From DASSWG01 sp041689995 (GTDB taxonomy: Bacteria > Bacteroidota > Bacteroidia > Flavobacteriales > Flavobacteriaceae): 37,121 nucleotides of DNA. The first letter of the stretch is position 1. Each line of letters starts with the position of its first letter. The translations under genes were made by a program, and so were the position numbers. This document shows, in pieces, positions 1 to 8,226 of the stretch. The notes under the pieces were generated by a model, which saw nothing but the letters and a program-made list of their open reading frames with translations, searched no databases and had not been told where the DNA came from. The DNA is taken from positions 1 to 37,121 of the forward strand of contig JBDNFD010000007.1 of NCBI GenBank assembly GCA_041689995.1. Direction: 5' to 3'.

Positions 1-2
1 AA

Positions 3-364
3 ATAGTAAGATATGAAGGCCCAATTGTGCTGGGAAATGGCAATTGGTTGCGGTTTTTGATTGGGATGGAACTACTAATTTTCCACAGTGGTATGAAGTG
101 GAAGAAGAAAATAGTTATACTTATACATTCAAAAAAAACGGGGAGTTTTTGAAAAGTGACGCAGGGGATTGTTCTACGGGAATATACATCGTGGATCCGG
201 ATTATATAATTTTCGATTACGATTGCGATGCTACCATAGGTGGTAATCCGCCTGGAGTTTTTAAAAAGAGATATGAATTTAGTTCTGACTTTTTGATTTT
301 GAAACCCATGTCAGATTGTACCGAAGGCTGTGGTTTGAAATACAAAAAAATAGAGGATTTTTGA
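3..364 (+). pseudogene. lipocalin-like lipoprotein, 3' part with apparent frameshift
   Basis: Small secreted lipocalin-like protein of the kind common in Flavobacteriaceae; such proteins are usually lipoproteins of unknown ligand. The readable part has the lipocalin N-terminal GKW motif followed by a beta-rich stretch and several cysteines (CST, DYDCD, DCTEGCG), as in family members. The GKWQLV segment lies in the frame that begins at position 2, but that frame has a TGA at 14-16. The frame beginning at position 3 is open from the window edge and reads IVRYEGPIVLG, which would run naturally into KWQLV if one base were added in the G/A run at 32-37. I therefore read it as the 3' end of a gene carrying a one-base deletion, or a sequencing error. 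A short intact protein from the TTG at 44 is the alternative. The signal peptide and lipobox would lie left of the window. Confidence 0.5.
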
Positions 365-606
365 TTTTTATGAATATTTAGATGGAATTAGTCTAAGTTC
401 GATGGTGCACACGAACATGAAAGCAGGTCACGATTTTGCTTCCTGCCGATTTGAAGCATTGAAAGAAATTGCAGAGAAATTTGCTTTTATTCTGGATTTG
501 GAAGGAAAAAAGGACATTTAAAAAAAATAGTGTAAATTTGCCTGTTTCTAATACCCCTGATTTTGGATTTTTGTCGGGAGTTCTAATTGTAAAAAGGAAT
601 TCGTCC
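365..606. other. intergenic stretch without a confident gene
   Basis: Between the lipocalin-like gene and the cysteine synthase-like gene I see no recognisable product. An ORF of 39 codons runs from 402 to 521 on the plus strand, and its frame stays open upstream through the end of the previous gene. It encodes a charged, slightly helical peptide (FEALKEIAEKFAF) that I do not recognise; it may be a gene remnant or chance. The stretch ends in the leader of the next gene, which has a TAnnTTTG element at 533-540. Confidence 0.3.
533..540 (+). promoter_or_regulatory. -7 promoter element (TAAATTTG) of the cysteine synthase-like gene
   Basis: TAAATTTG matches the Bacteroidota -7 consensus TAnnTTTG. 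It lies 66 bases before the ATG at 607. Its position means translation cannot begin at the upstream in-frame start at 469, so it supports the 607 start. No convincing -33 TTTG/TTG box is visible at the usual spacing. Confidence 0.45.
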
Positions 607-1659
607 ATGAAAGAAGATTTACAAGTTTATGATAATATTTTGCAACTCATTGGCAACACCCCGCTCATAAAACTCAATAAGGTCACAAAAAATTTCCCCG
701 GAGAATATTATGCGAAAGTAGAAGCGTTCAATCCTGGACATTCCACAAAAGATCGCATTGCATTGTACATTATTGAAGAAGCGGAAAGGACCGGAATTTT
801 GAAACCTGGGGACACTATTATCGAAACCACTTCTGGAAACACAGGGTTCAGTCTTTCCATGGTAAGCATAATTAAAGGATATGAATGTGTTTTGGCGGTC
901 AGTTCGAAATCGTCCAAGGACAAAATTGATATGCTGAAAACAATGGGCGCGAAGGTATATGTTTGCCCGGCAAATGTTTCTGCCGACGACCCGCGGTCTT
1001 ATTATCAAGTAGCGAAACAATTGCACGAAGAAATCAAAGGCTCCGTTTATATCAATCAATATTTTAATGAATTGAATATAGACGCACATTACAAAACCAC
1101 TGGACCAGAAATTTGGAAACAAACCCAAGGAAATATTACTCACCTCATTGCGTGTAGTGGAACCGGAGGAACCATTTCTGGAACGGCGCGATATTTAAAG
1201 GAACAAGCCGAAAAAGCTGGGCAAAGCATTAAAATCATCGGAATAGATGCTTATGGTTCGGTTTTGAAAAAATACCATGAAACCAAAGAATTCGATGCGG
1301 ATGAAATTTATCCCTATCGAATTGAAGGTCTTGGAAAGAACTTAATTCCCACGGCCACCGATTTCGAAATCATCGATAAATTTGTGAAAGTTTCAGATGA
1401 AGAAAGTGCCCATACTGCGAGAGAAATCGCCAAAAGTGAAGGCTTGTTTGTCGGTTACACCAGTGGCGCAGCTATTCAGGGCGTAAAACAATTGCAGGAA
1501 GAAGGCGAATTTGACGAAAACAGCAAAGTGGTCATTATTTTTCCAGATCACGGTTCGAGATATATGAGCAAAATATATAGTGATGAATGGATGCACGAAC
1601 AAGGTTTTTCGGATAGCGAAAACAACGTTGATGCAGAGAAAATTGAATTCATAAAATAG
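607..1659 (+). CDS. cysteine synthase / cystathionine beta-synthase-like PLP enzyme
   Basis: Fold-type II PLP enzyme of 350 residues. Such enzymes replace the beta substituent of an activated serine (O-acetyl-, O-phosphoserine or serine) with a nucleophile such as sulfide, homocysteine or sulfite. Visible signatures are the PLP lysine in GHSTKDR (K48), the substrate loop TSGNTG (75-80), the QYFNELNIDAHYKTTGPEI segment and the phosphate-binding GTGGT (185-189). Length and the segment around K48 resemble the catalytic core of CBS slightly more than classic CysK, and there is no C-terminal CBS-domain pair. The start at 607 is chosen because a TAnnTTTG promoter lies at 533-540 and the extra residues from the 469 start have no family character. 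The next gene encodes an alpha-oxoamine synthase, so besides cysteine synthesis a role as cysteate synthase for sulfonolipids is possible (inference). Class is certain, substrate is not. Confidence 0.9.
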   Translation: MKEDLQVYDNILQLIGNTPLIKLNKVTKNFPGEYYAKVEAFNPGHSTKDRIALYIIEEAERTGILKPGDTIIETTSGNTGFSLSMVSIIKGYECVLAVSSKSSKDKIDMLKTMGAKVYVCPANVSADDPRSYYQVAKQLHEEIKGSVYINQYFNELNIDAHYKTTGPEIWKQTQGNITHLIACSGTGGTISGTARYLKEQAEKAGQSIKIIGIDAYGSVLKKYHETKEFDADEIYPYRIEGLGKNLIPTATDFEIIDKFVKVSDEESAHTAREIAKSEGLFVGYTSGAAIQGVKQLQEEGEFDENSKVVIIFPDHGSRYMSKIYSDEWMHEQGFSDSENNVDAEKIEFIK

Positions 1660-1682
1660 TTTTCCAACACAGTTAAAAAGTG

Positions 1683-1707
1683 TCCCGCTATTGTGGGGAT
1701 TTTTTTT
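1683..1707 (+). terminator. weak intrinsic terminator
   Basis: TCCC (1683-1686) pairs with GGGA (1696-1699) around a 9-base loop, followed by a run of eight T. The stem is short, so termination may be partial and some transcripts could continue into the next gene. Confidence 0.45.
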
Positions 1708-1762
1708 GTTTCTAATGGAAGGAAGAAAGGCGTTAATTTAATCATAAAGTACAGATTTTTTG

Positions 1763-1770
1763 TATTTTTG
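1763..1770 (+). promoter_or_regulatory. -7 promoter element (TATTTTTG) of the alpha-oxoamine synthase gene
   Basis: A TAnnTTTG match 22 bases before the ATG at 1793. It implies that the gene can be transcribed separately from the upstream PLP-enzyme gene and excludes the earlier in-frame start at 1760. Confidence 0.45.
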
Positions 1771-1792
1771 CATTATACCAAAACTGGATTTC

Positions 1793-3049
1793 ATGAAAGA
1801 TCTATTCGACAAAATTTATAGGGATAAAGGTCCCTTGGGAAAATGGGCCGCACAAGCTGAAGGTTATTTTGTCTTTCCGAAACTGGAAGGAGAGATCGGT
1901 CATCGAATGAAATTTCAGGGTAAAGAAGTCATCACTTGGAGCATTAACGATTATCTGGGTTTGGCAAATCATCCCGAAGTAAGAAAAGTAGATGCCGAAG
2001 CGGGTGCGAAATACGGTTCCGCTTATCCAATGGGCGCGCGAATGATGAGCGGTCACACGGCATTGCATGAAAAATTGCAGGATGAACTGGCAGATTTTGT
2101 AAAAAAAGAAGCTGCTTACGTGCTTAATTTTGGGTACCAAGGAATGGTTTCGACTATCGATGCGCTGGTTTCCAAAGATGATGTGATCGTTTATGATGTT
2201 GATGCACACGCTTGTATAATTGACGGCGTTCGGTTGCATTTGGGGAAACGCTTTACCTATAAGCACAACAATCTGGAAAGTATCGAGAAGAACCTCTCCC
2301 GCGCCGAAAAAATAGCGGAACAGACTGGAGGTGGAATTCTTCTTATTTCCGAAGGAGTATTCGGAATGCGTGGGGAACAAGGACGATTGAAAGAAATTAT
2401 TGCACTAAAAGAAAAATATAATTTTCGTCTTTTTGTCGATGACGCCCACGGTTTTGGAACTTTGGGAAAAACAGGAGCAGGAACGGGCGAGGAGCAAGGG
2501 ATTCAAGATAAGATTGATGTTTATTTTGCCACTTTTGCAAAATCCATGGCGAGTTCTGGAGCTTTCATCGCTGCAGATAAGGAAATTATCGATTACCTGA
2601 AATACAACTTGCGTTCCCAAATGTTCGCAAAATCCCTGCAAATGCAGTTGGTGGAAGGAGCTCTGAAGCGATTGGATATGTTGCGCACCATGCCTGAATT
2701 GAAGAAAAAACTGTGGGAAAATGTGGATGCGCTTCAAAATGGATTACGGAAACGCGGTTTTGATATTGGTACCACACAAAGTTGCGTTACCCCGGTTTAT
2801 TTGAAAGGAAGTATTCCAGAAGCGATGGCCTTAGTGAAAGATTTGCGCGAGAATTACGGGATTTTCTGTTCTATTGTGGTTTATCCTGTCATTCCAAAAG
2901 GAATGATTTTATTGCGAATGATTCCAACCGCTTCGCACACCATGGAGGATATTCAAGAAACCTTGGAAGCTTTTTCTGCAATTCGCGAACGATTGGAAAA
3001 TGGAGTTTATAAGCGATTATCTGAAGCCGCTGTACAAACCGCAGAATAA
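1793..3049 (+). CDS. alpha-oxoamine synthase (serine palmitoyltransferase / cysteate acyltransferase-like)
   Basis: Fold-type I PLP enzyme of 418 residues in the alpha-oxoamine synthase family (Kbl, BioF, HemA, serine palmitoyltransferase). These enzymes condense an amino acid with an acyl thioester and release CO2. Seen directly: the ring-stacking histidine in YDVDAHACI (H139), DDAHGFG (216-222) and the PLP lysine in TFAKSMASSGAFIA (K250), where the family more often has SK before GG. In Bacteroidota this family makes sphingoid bases (serine palmitoyltransferase) or capnine from cysteate (cysteate fatty acyltransferase, shown in Flavobacterium johnsoniae and Alistipes). Automatic labels such as 'glycine C-acetyltransferase' would be plausible but poorly supported. 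The neighbouring cysteine synthase-like gene favours an amino-acid-to-lipid role (inference). The start at 1793 follows a -7 element; a strong terminator follows the stop. Confidence 0.88.
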   Translation: MKDLFDKIYRDKGPLGKWAAQAEGYFVFPKLEGEIGHRMKFQGKEVITWSINDYLGLANHPEVRKVDAEAGAKYGSAYPMGARMMSGHTALHEKLQDELADFVKKEAAYVLNFGYQGMVSTIDALVSKDDVIVYDVDAHACIIDGVRLHLGKRFTYKHNNLESIEKNLSRAEKIAEQTGGGILLISEGVFGMRGEQGRLKEIIALKEKYNFRLFVDDAHGFGTLGKTGAGTGEEQGIQDKIDVYFATFAKSMASSGAFIAADKEIIDYLKYNLRSQMFAKSLQMQLVEGALKRLDMLRTMPELKKKLWENVDALQNGLRKRGFDIGTTQSCVTPVYLKGSIPEAMALVKDLRENYGIFCSIVVYPVIPKGMILLRMIPTASHTMEDIQETLEAFSAIRERLENGVYKRLSEAAVQTAE

Positions 3050-3075
3050 GTTCAGAAATTGAAATGAAATATAAT

Positions 3076-3101
3076 AATCCCCATTTATTTGGGGATTTTT
3101 T
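3076..3101 (+). terminator. intrinsic terminator after the alpha-oxoamine synthase gene
   Basis: AATCCCC (3076-3082) pairs perfectly with GGGGATT (3091-3097) around an 8-base AT loop, followed by a T run. It ends the upstream transcription unit and could weakly serve the convergent lptD transcript, although on that strand the tail is less T-rich. Confidence 0.8.
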
Positions 3102-3296
3102 ATTTCTGAAATTTGGGAAATTATAGGAAATAAATCCAAGAATGAAAAACTTTAAATAGAATGAAGATAACACTGATTAAGCAGATAATCGCTAATCTAT
3201 CCAACCAAAGAATTTAAGTTCGACCAGATTTAATGAAGATAATTAAGAATCTTTGTTATATCCATTCCGGAATTGGACTTTAATTTTTGGTTTGAA
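3102..3296. other. AT-rich gap after the terminator, no gene seen
   Basis: Between the terminator and the stop of lptD I see no ORF of note. A stretch at about 3165-3200 (ATAACACTGATTAAGCAGATAATCGCTAATC) contains near-repeats of the word GATTAA/GATAAT/GCTAAT and resembles short dispersed intergenic repeats known from Bacteroidota, but nothing definite can be said. Confidence 0.25.
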
Positions 3297-6047
3297 TTAT
3301 AATTGCTTATTCGGCTCCCTATGTTTATCATATTTGATATCGCTGAGCACGGAAGCTTTTATTCCAATAAAGAAATACCAAGATTCCCGAATACCGAATG
3401 GCGTCCAGTTGAAACTCAAGGTCCAACTTTCCAAATCGCGTTGGAACCTGAATTGTGTAAGGCTAATTCCTTTGTCTTTTATGTCGTAACCGGAAGAAAC
3501 CCCCACCGACCATCGAGGGGTAAGGTCCACATTTCCCGAAAACATAATGGAATGTGATGAAATTTCACTTTGGCGCGTAGGATTGTTATAGGTCATTGTA
3601 TAAGCTACGCGCAAGTCCCAAGGAATCGCGTAGTGGTATCTTTCTGTGTCGTTCACAATGGGTTCGTCATCTTCTTCCTCGTCATTATTAAAATCGTTGG
3701 AATCATTGACCGAATTATTCGGTTTTCCGAACAAATCATCTGCCCGCCCGCCATTTCGGAAGGTTTCATTTTCCAGTTCATCCGTATTCTTTTTAGAACG
3801 GTCGAACGTATTATTGGAGAAGGAATATCCAAAACTGACATTTCCGCGGGTCAACCGGAATAAACTTCCACCGTTATTGATGTTCCAAGTATCAATTCTT
3901 TGGTTGTTACTGTTCAAAGCATACACGTCGAGTTGCCCCCGAAAATTGATATCTAATTTATTCTCAATGATTGGAATTGTACCACTCACATTTATTGGGC
4001 TCAACTTGAGCGAATCTGCGGATAAATTATAGGCAGTGCTAAAATTCAAATTGTTCAATAAAACAATCTTTTTTGGTTCAAGATCAAGACCTGTGCTGTC
4101 TTGAGCGCGAATTTTCGCCTCGAAATTATTGGAAAGCGATAATCCAATGCTGCTGGAATATGTTTCTCCCGGCGCGCCATATAAACTCCCTTGAAATCTG
4201 CTGTAAGAAATCACTTGGTCTTCCAATCCGGCCATTCCCGGAACCACGTAATCATCATAATATTGGTCAAAACCCGGATTAATATTATAGCTAATAGAAG
4301 GACGCATCACATGCCTTATCGCCTGAATTTTTTTGTCTTTTCCGAAATTGACCAAACCGTAAACGGTTGTTCCCACACTTGTGCTGAAATTGTAAGTTCT
4401 ATAGGCTTCAAAACCATTTACGGTGTCTGTCACTACTTTTTGAAGGTTTTCATCATAAGATTTTTCATAAGTTTTGAAAACCCAAGTTTCATTAAAGTTC
4501 GTAGAAGCACTGACGCTTAAATAATTTAAAAGTTTGAAATTTGTGCTGACGGGAATATTGTGTTGCGCCCCAAAGACGGCATTTTCAAACATTTGAGGTT
4601 TAAAGAAAAGTGAATCGGTGGTGCTGAACCTGTTTTCGGCACGTAAACTATATTGAAAATTGATGTTTTTGATCATTCCTTTTTTTACGCCGCTTTTTGG
4701 TTGAAAAGGATATATGCGTGACATACTTGCCTGCAAAGTGGGCAAAGTCATGTTAATTTCCTGTGTATTTGTATTTTGAGAATGTGTTGCAGCCAAACTA
4801 AGATTTATTTGTGGCTCTCCCGAAAATGTCTTGGAATAGGAAATAGAAGAACTCATGGTATTGTTCAAAAAATTTCCCGCATTATTCTGATTGACCGACT
4901 GCCGGTAATATTTACTGCTCCCCAAATTCACCGAAGCCGAAAATCGTGAAGACGGATTTGCGTGGGCATCCTGGCTGTGGGACCATCGAATATTATAAAT
5001 AGAAGATTCCGAATAGTCCGGGAAACCAGGTTCACTGATCAGTAATTTTTCATAGCGAAAATTCAAATTTCCCGAAAACTTATATCGCAAGGCATAGCTG
5101 GAACCCCCGCGTAAACCATAACTCCCATTTGTGTAATAATCGCCTAAAACGGAGAGGTCGAAATATTCGCTCGCTGCAAAATAATATCCTCCATTTTGTA
5201 AAAAGTAGCCTCGATCTCGATTATCGCCAAAAGATGGAAGGATGAATCCGGAGGTGCGTTCATCGGTAAGCGGGAAATAACCAAACGGAAGTGCCAAAGG
5301 CGTGGGAACGTCTGCAATGTACATATTCACCAATCCAGTAACGATCTTTTCCCCGGGCACGAATTTAATTTTCCGGGCATAGAAATAATATTCAGGATCT
5401 TCGATATTTTTAGAGGTTGTGAATTTTACACGTTGCATAAAATAGACCGAATCATTCTCGCGTTTGGTAATATTAGCCTTTACCTTAAATTCTCCTTCTT
5501 CGGTCCTTGAACTATAAATTAAAGCTTTTTTTGTTTTAAAATTGAAGCGGATACTGTCGGGTTCCACAACGCGTTGTCCCTGTTTGAATACAGGTGCTTG
5601 GGTGTAATTCCCCAAAGAATCGACAATTCCATATGCGTAAACTTCATTTTTTTCGTTATTCAGAATAATGAGCCCGGCTTTTAAAGAAATATCACCGTAA
5701 TCTATGCTCGCCTCGTTATATAGGTACATTTTGTTTTCCGCTTGCGAAAGTCGCATATAATCTTTCGCGTGGTGGGTTACTTTGTCTGTCAACAAAGACT
5801 GTTTTATTTTTACAGAATCGACCCTCACCGTATCCAATAAAGTGGGATTAGGAACATTGGAAACCAGACTATCAATCTGTTCCGAAGCGTTTATCTTCGG
5901 AATGCGCAGTGTATCAATATCTTGGGCAAATGCGTTTTGGGTGAGAAACATGCCCAAAATACAGCAAAAAAGTATGTGAAGTATATTTGTCCGCAATGCT
6001 AAGAGTGCTATTTTTGTAATGTTTGGCGTACTTTTTGAAAGCTTCAA
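3297..6047 (-). CDS. lptD: LPS assembly protein LptD, Bacteroidota type
   Basis: Outer-membrane beta-barrel translocon that inserts lipopolysaccharide into the outer leaflet, receiving it from the Lpt bridge. The 916-residue product has a hydrophobic leader ending NAFAQ, an N-terminal periplasmic OstA/LptA-like jellyroll region (about residues 90-250: AENKMYLYNEASIDYGD, KALIYSSRTEEGEF) and a long C-terminal barrel rich in alternating aromatic/polar strands. The segment YIADVPTPLALPFGYFPL followed by SGFILPSFG is typical of LptD. Near residues 780-800 there is an acidic, Asn-rich stretch that may be a surface loop. The start is uncertain: the annotated start is TTG at 6047, but a TAATTTTG element (6045-6052) overlaps it. 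A second TTG at 5996 would give MRTNILHILFCC, a good signal-peptide start. The gene is divergent from the amidase gene. Confidence 0.92.
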   Translation of the reverse strand: MKLSKSTPNITKIALLALRTNILHILFCCILGMFLTQNAFAQDIDTLRIPKINASEQIDSLVSNVPNPTLLDTVRVDSVKIKQSLLTDKVTHHAKDYMRLSQAENKMYLYNEASIDYGDISLKAGLIILNNEKNEVYAYGIVDSLGNYTQAPVFKQGQRVVEPDSIRFNFKTKKALIYSSRTEEGEFKVKANITKRENDSVYFMQRVKFTTSKNIEDPEYYFYARKIKFVPGEKIVTGLVNMYIADVPTPLALPFGYFPLTDERTSGFILPSFGDNRDRGYFLQNGGYYFAASEYFDLSVLGDYYTNGSYGLRGGSSYALRYKFSGNLNFRYEKLLISEPGFPDYSESSIYNIRWSHSQDAHANPSSRFSASVNLGSSKYYRQSVNQNNAGNFLNNTMSSSISYSKTFSGEPQINLSLAATHSQNTNTQEINMTLPTLQASMSRIYPFQPKSGVKKGMIKNINFQYSLRAENRFSTTDSLFFKPQMFENAVFGAQHNIPVSTNFKLLNYLSVSASTNFNETWVFKTYEKSYDENLQKVVTDTVNGFEAYRTYNFSTSVGTTVYGLVNFGKDKKIQAIRHVMRPSISYNINPGFDQYYDDYVVPGMAGLEDQVISYSRFQGSLYGAPGETYSSSIGLSLSNNFEAKIRAQDSTGLDLEPKKIVLLNNLNFSTAYNLSADSLKLSPINVSGTIPIIENKLDINFRGQLDVYALNSNNQRIDTWNINNGGSLFRLTRGNVSFGYSFSNNTFDRSKKNTDELENETFRNGGRADDLFGKPNNSVNDSNDFNNDEEEDDEPIVNDTERYHYAIPWDLRVAYTMTYNNPTRQSEISSHSIMFSGNVDLTPRWSVGVSSGYDIKDKGISLTQFRFQRDLESWTLSFNWTPFGIRESWYFFIGIKASVLSDIKYDKHREPNKQL

Positions 6048-6052
6048 AATTA
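6045..6052 (-). promoter_or_regulatory. possible -7 element (TAATTTTG) overlapping the lptD TTG start
   Basis: On the minus strand TAATTTTG fits TAnnTTTG. If it is the real -7 box, transcription would begin inside the annotated ORF and translation would have to start later, for example at the TTG at 5996. It may also be chance in AT-rich DNA. Confidence 0.3.
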
Positions 6053-6117
6053 CATATATTTTTTAAAGCGATCTTGACAATTTGTAAAATAAGGGTTTGA
6101 ACTTTGCCCTCCTTAAA

Positions 6118-7218
6118 ATGAAATTTTTTATGAAAGCGATCAGTTATTTATGCTTTTTATGTTTTTTCACCTTTGCTACCTCCGTTTCCTTCGGGCAAAC
6201 TCGCGAAGATAAATTCGTGGTAGTGCTCGATGCCGGCCATGGTGGCCACGATCCGGGAACCAATGGAAACGGCTTTATTGAAAAAAATATTGCTTTGGGA
6301 ATCACAATAAAAGTAGGGGAAATTCTTGAAAAGTACGATGAGATAAAAGTATTGTACACCCGGAAAAAGGATGTATTTGTCACCCTTGATGGTCGGGCGC
6401 AATTTGCGAACGATGCGTATGCCAATCTTTTTGTTTCTATTCACTGCAACGCCAATCGCAGTTCCAGTCCTTATGGAGCCGAAACTTATGTATTGGGGCT
6501 TCATAGAAATGACGACAACTTGAAAGTGGCAATGCGGGAAAATTCCGTTATTTATCTGGAAGATAATTATGAAGTCACCTATAACGGCTTTGATCCGAAT
6601 TCTCCTGAATCATATATTGGCATGACATTAATGCAAGCCGAATACCTCGATCAGAGCATTTTGTTGTCGGCAGACATTCAGGGTAATTTCACCAACAGTC
6701 TTCATCGAAAAAACAGGGGAGTGAAACAAGCAGGATTTTTGGTTCTTCGGAAAACCTATATGCCCAGTGTTCTTGTGGAAACCGGCTTTCTTAGCAATGA
6801 TAAAGAAGGCAAATATCTCAGTTCCAGCAAGGGGCAAAAGGAAATGTCCGAAGCAATCGCCCAAGGAATTATCAATTATAAAAATAGTATCGACCAAAAA
6901 ATCGTGGAAACGGCCATCGTGGAGCGGCTTGAAGAAGAAACCAAACACTACGAAGGAGTAACATTCAAAGTCCAACTGGCGGCAAGTTCCCGAAAATTGG
7001 AGACAAAACCTTATAATTTTAAAGGTTTAAAAGGTGTTTCACGAAGTAAAGAAGGTGCCTTCTATAAATATTATTATGGCGATACTTCAGATTACCTGAG
7101 AGTTCAAGAAAAACATAGGGAAGCGAAAGAAAACGGATTTTCCACAAGCTATATTGTCGCTTTCCGTAATGGTAAAAAAATTACCGTTGCCGAAGCACTA
7201 AAAACAAAAATAGAATAA
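6118..7218 (+). CDS. N-acetylmuramoyl-L-alanine amidase (Amidase_3) with C-terminal SPOR-like region
   Basis: Zinc-dependent periplasmic amidase that cuts the bond between N-acetylmuramic acid and the stem peptide, mainly during daughter-cell separation and wall remodelling. Counting from the ATG at 6130, a signal peptide ends near SFGQ (20-23). Zinc ligands are H37 (LDAGHGGHDPG), E51 (FIEKN) and H105 (VSIHCNA), and the catalytic glutamate lies in VLVETGFLSN. After the catalytic domain a charged linker leads to a C-terminal region (TFKVQLAASSRKLE to AEALK) that resembles a SPOR or SPOR-like septal peptidoglycan-binding domain. Starts at 6118 and 6130 are both possible; the TTG at 6097 is less likely. 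It is divergent from lptD and is followed by an MCE gene 55 bases downstream, so this is an envelope cluster. Confidence 0.92.
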   Translation: MKFFMKAISYLCFLCFFTFATSVSFGQTREDKFVVVLDAGHGGHDPGTNGNGFIEKNIALGITIKVGEILEKYDEIKVLYTRKKDVFVTLDGRAQFANDAYANLFVSIHCNANRSSSPYGAETYVLGLHRNDDNLKVAMRENSVIYLEDNYEVTYNGFDPNSPESYIGMTLMQAEYLDQSILLSADIQGNFTNSLHRKNRGVKQAGFLVLRKTYMPSVLVETGFLSNDKEGKYLSSSKGQKEMSEAIAQGIINYKNSIDQKIVETAIVERLEEETKHYEGVTFKVQLAASSRKLETKPYNFKGLKGVSRSKEGAFYKYYYGDTSDYLRVQEKHREAKENGFSTSYIVAFRNGKKITVAEALKTKIE

Positions 7219-7243
7219 GGTTTCATTTTCTATGAACTTTCAT

Positions 7244-7251
7244 TAAATTTG
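7244..7251 (+). promoter_or_regulatory. -7 promoter element (TAAATTTG) of the MCE gene
   Basis: A TAnnTTTG match 22 bases before the TTG start at 7274. It suggests that the MCE and electron-transfer genes can be transcribed independently of the amidase gene. Confidence 0.45.
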
Positions 7252-7273
7252 CAGCAAATAATACTTATTTCTT

Positions 7274-8221
7274 TTGAAATTAACACGGGAAGTCAAAACA
7301 GGATTGCTGGCAATTGCGGCGATTATCTTATTCATTTTCGGGTACAGCTTTCTAAAAGGGCAAAACCTGCTAAGTTCCGATCGAACTTTTTATGCTGTCT
7401 ATGACGATGTGGGCGGGCTTTCACCATCTTCCCCAGTTCATATAAATGGGCTTCAAGTCGGTAAAGTTTCTAATATTTCTTTCAATAATGAAAGCGGGCA
7501 GTTGTTGGTGACCATGACCATTTCCAATAAGTTCAATTTTCCAAAAAACAGCATGGCAAAAATAACTTCTAACGGAATTATTGGCGGAAAATTCTTGAGC
7601 ATCGTACTGGCGGATGATGGTCCCATTGCCGAATCGGGCGACACACTAACAGGAAAGGTCGAAAAAGGACTTATAGAAAGTGTTGGTTCCAAACTGGAGC
7701 CTTTGCAGAAAAAAGTGGAAAGTGCCATCGTGAGCGCTGATTCTTTGATCAGTGGGATCAATAAAGTGCTGGGGCCGAAAACCCGGAAGGACCTGACAAC
7801 CTCCATTGCAGACTTGAGTAAAATTATGGCTTCTTTCAAAAACACTTCCAATTCCCTGGAAAAATTATTGGCTGACAACGATGAGAAATTGGATCGCACA
7901 TTCACTAATTTGGACGAAATGGCTGGAAATTTCAATCAACTTTCCGACACGCTCGCAAATATCGATATCAAAAAACTGGTCGGCAATATTCAAAACGTGG
8001 TTTCCAGTTTTGAAAAAATTTCTTCCAATTTGGAGCAAGGAAACGGCACCTTGGGAAAATTATTGAACGACGAAGGGGTATATACCAATCTTGAAAATGC
8101 CACCAAACAATTGGAAGAGTTGTTGCAGGATATTAAATTGAACCCCAAACGCTATGTCCATATTTCTGTTTTTGGAAAGAAAGGCAAAGAATATAAAGCT
8201 CCCGAAGATCCCGAAAAATAA
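7274..8221 (+). CDS. MCE/MlaD-family lipid transport protein
   Basis: Inner-membrane anchored substrate-binding subunit of an MlaFED-type ABC lipid transporter that moves phospholipids between the membranes. The 315-residue protein has one N-terminal transmembrane helix (about residues 7-28, GLLAIAAIILFIFGYSFLKG), then a single MCE domain (about 38-115; VGGLSPSSPVHINGLQVGKV is the characteristic segment), then a long helical, Leu/Ser/Asn-rich C-terminal region (about 120-290) likely to form the helical barrel or needle. The start is a TTG at 7274; the helix follows directly and a -7 element lies 22 bases upstream, so no other start fits better. MlaE and MlaF partners are not in the window. 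The next gene begins 5 bases after the stop, indicating co-transcription with the Fe-S genes. Confidence 0.9.
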   Translation: MKLTREVKTGLLAIAAIILFIFGYSFLKGQNLLSSDRTFYAVYDDVGGLSPSSPVHINGLQVGKVSNISFNNESGQLLVTMTISNKFNFPKNSMAKITSNGIIGGKFLSIVLADDGPIAESGDTLTGKVEKGLIESVGSKLEPLQKKVESAIVSADSLISGINKVLGPKTRKDLTTSIADLSKIMASFKNTSNSLEKLLADNDEKLDRTFTNLDEMAGNFNQLSDTLANIDIKKLVGNIQNVVSSFEKISSNLEQGNGTLGKLLNDEGVYTNLENATKQLEELLQDIKLNPKRYVHISVFGKKGKEYKAPEDPEK

Positions 8222-8226
8222 TCTTT

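Noticed and set aside
423..446. second copy of the GC-rich palindrome (GCAGG ... CCTGC)
   Set aside because: Only five bases pair and the spacing and loop differ from the element at 11142-11164.
469..606. N-terminal extension of the cysteine synthase-like protein
   Set aside because: The added residues are low-complexity, and a -7 promoter element lies inside the extension at 533-540.
619..1143. long antisense ORF opposite the cysteine synthase-like gene
   Set aside because: It mirrors the codon bias of the real gene, has no recognisable domain and no start signal; similar shadow ORFs occur opposite fumC, priA and nadC.
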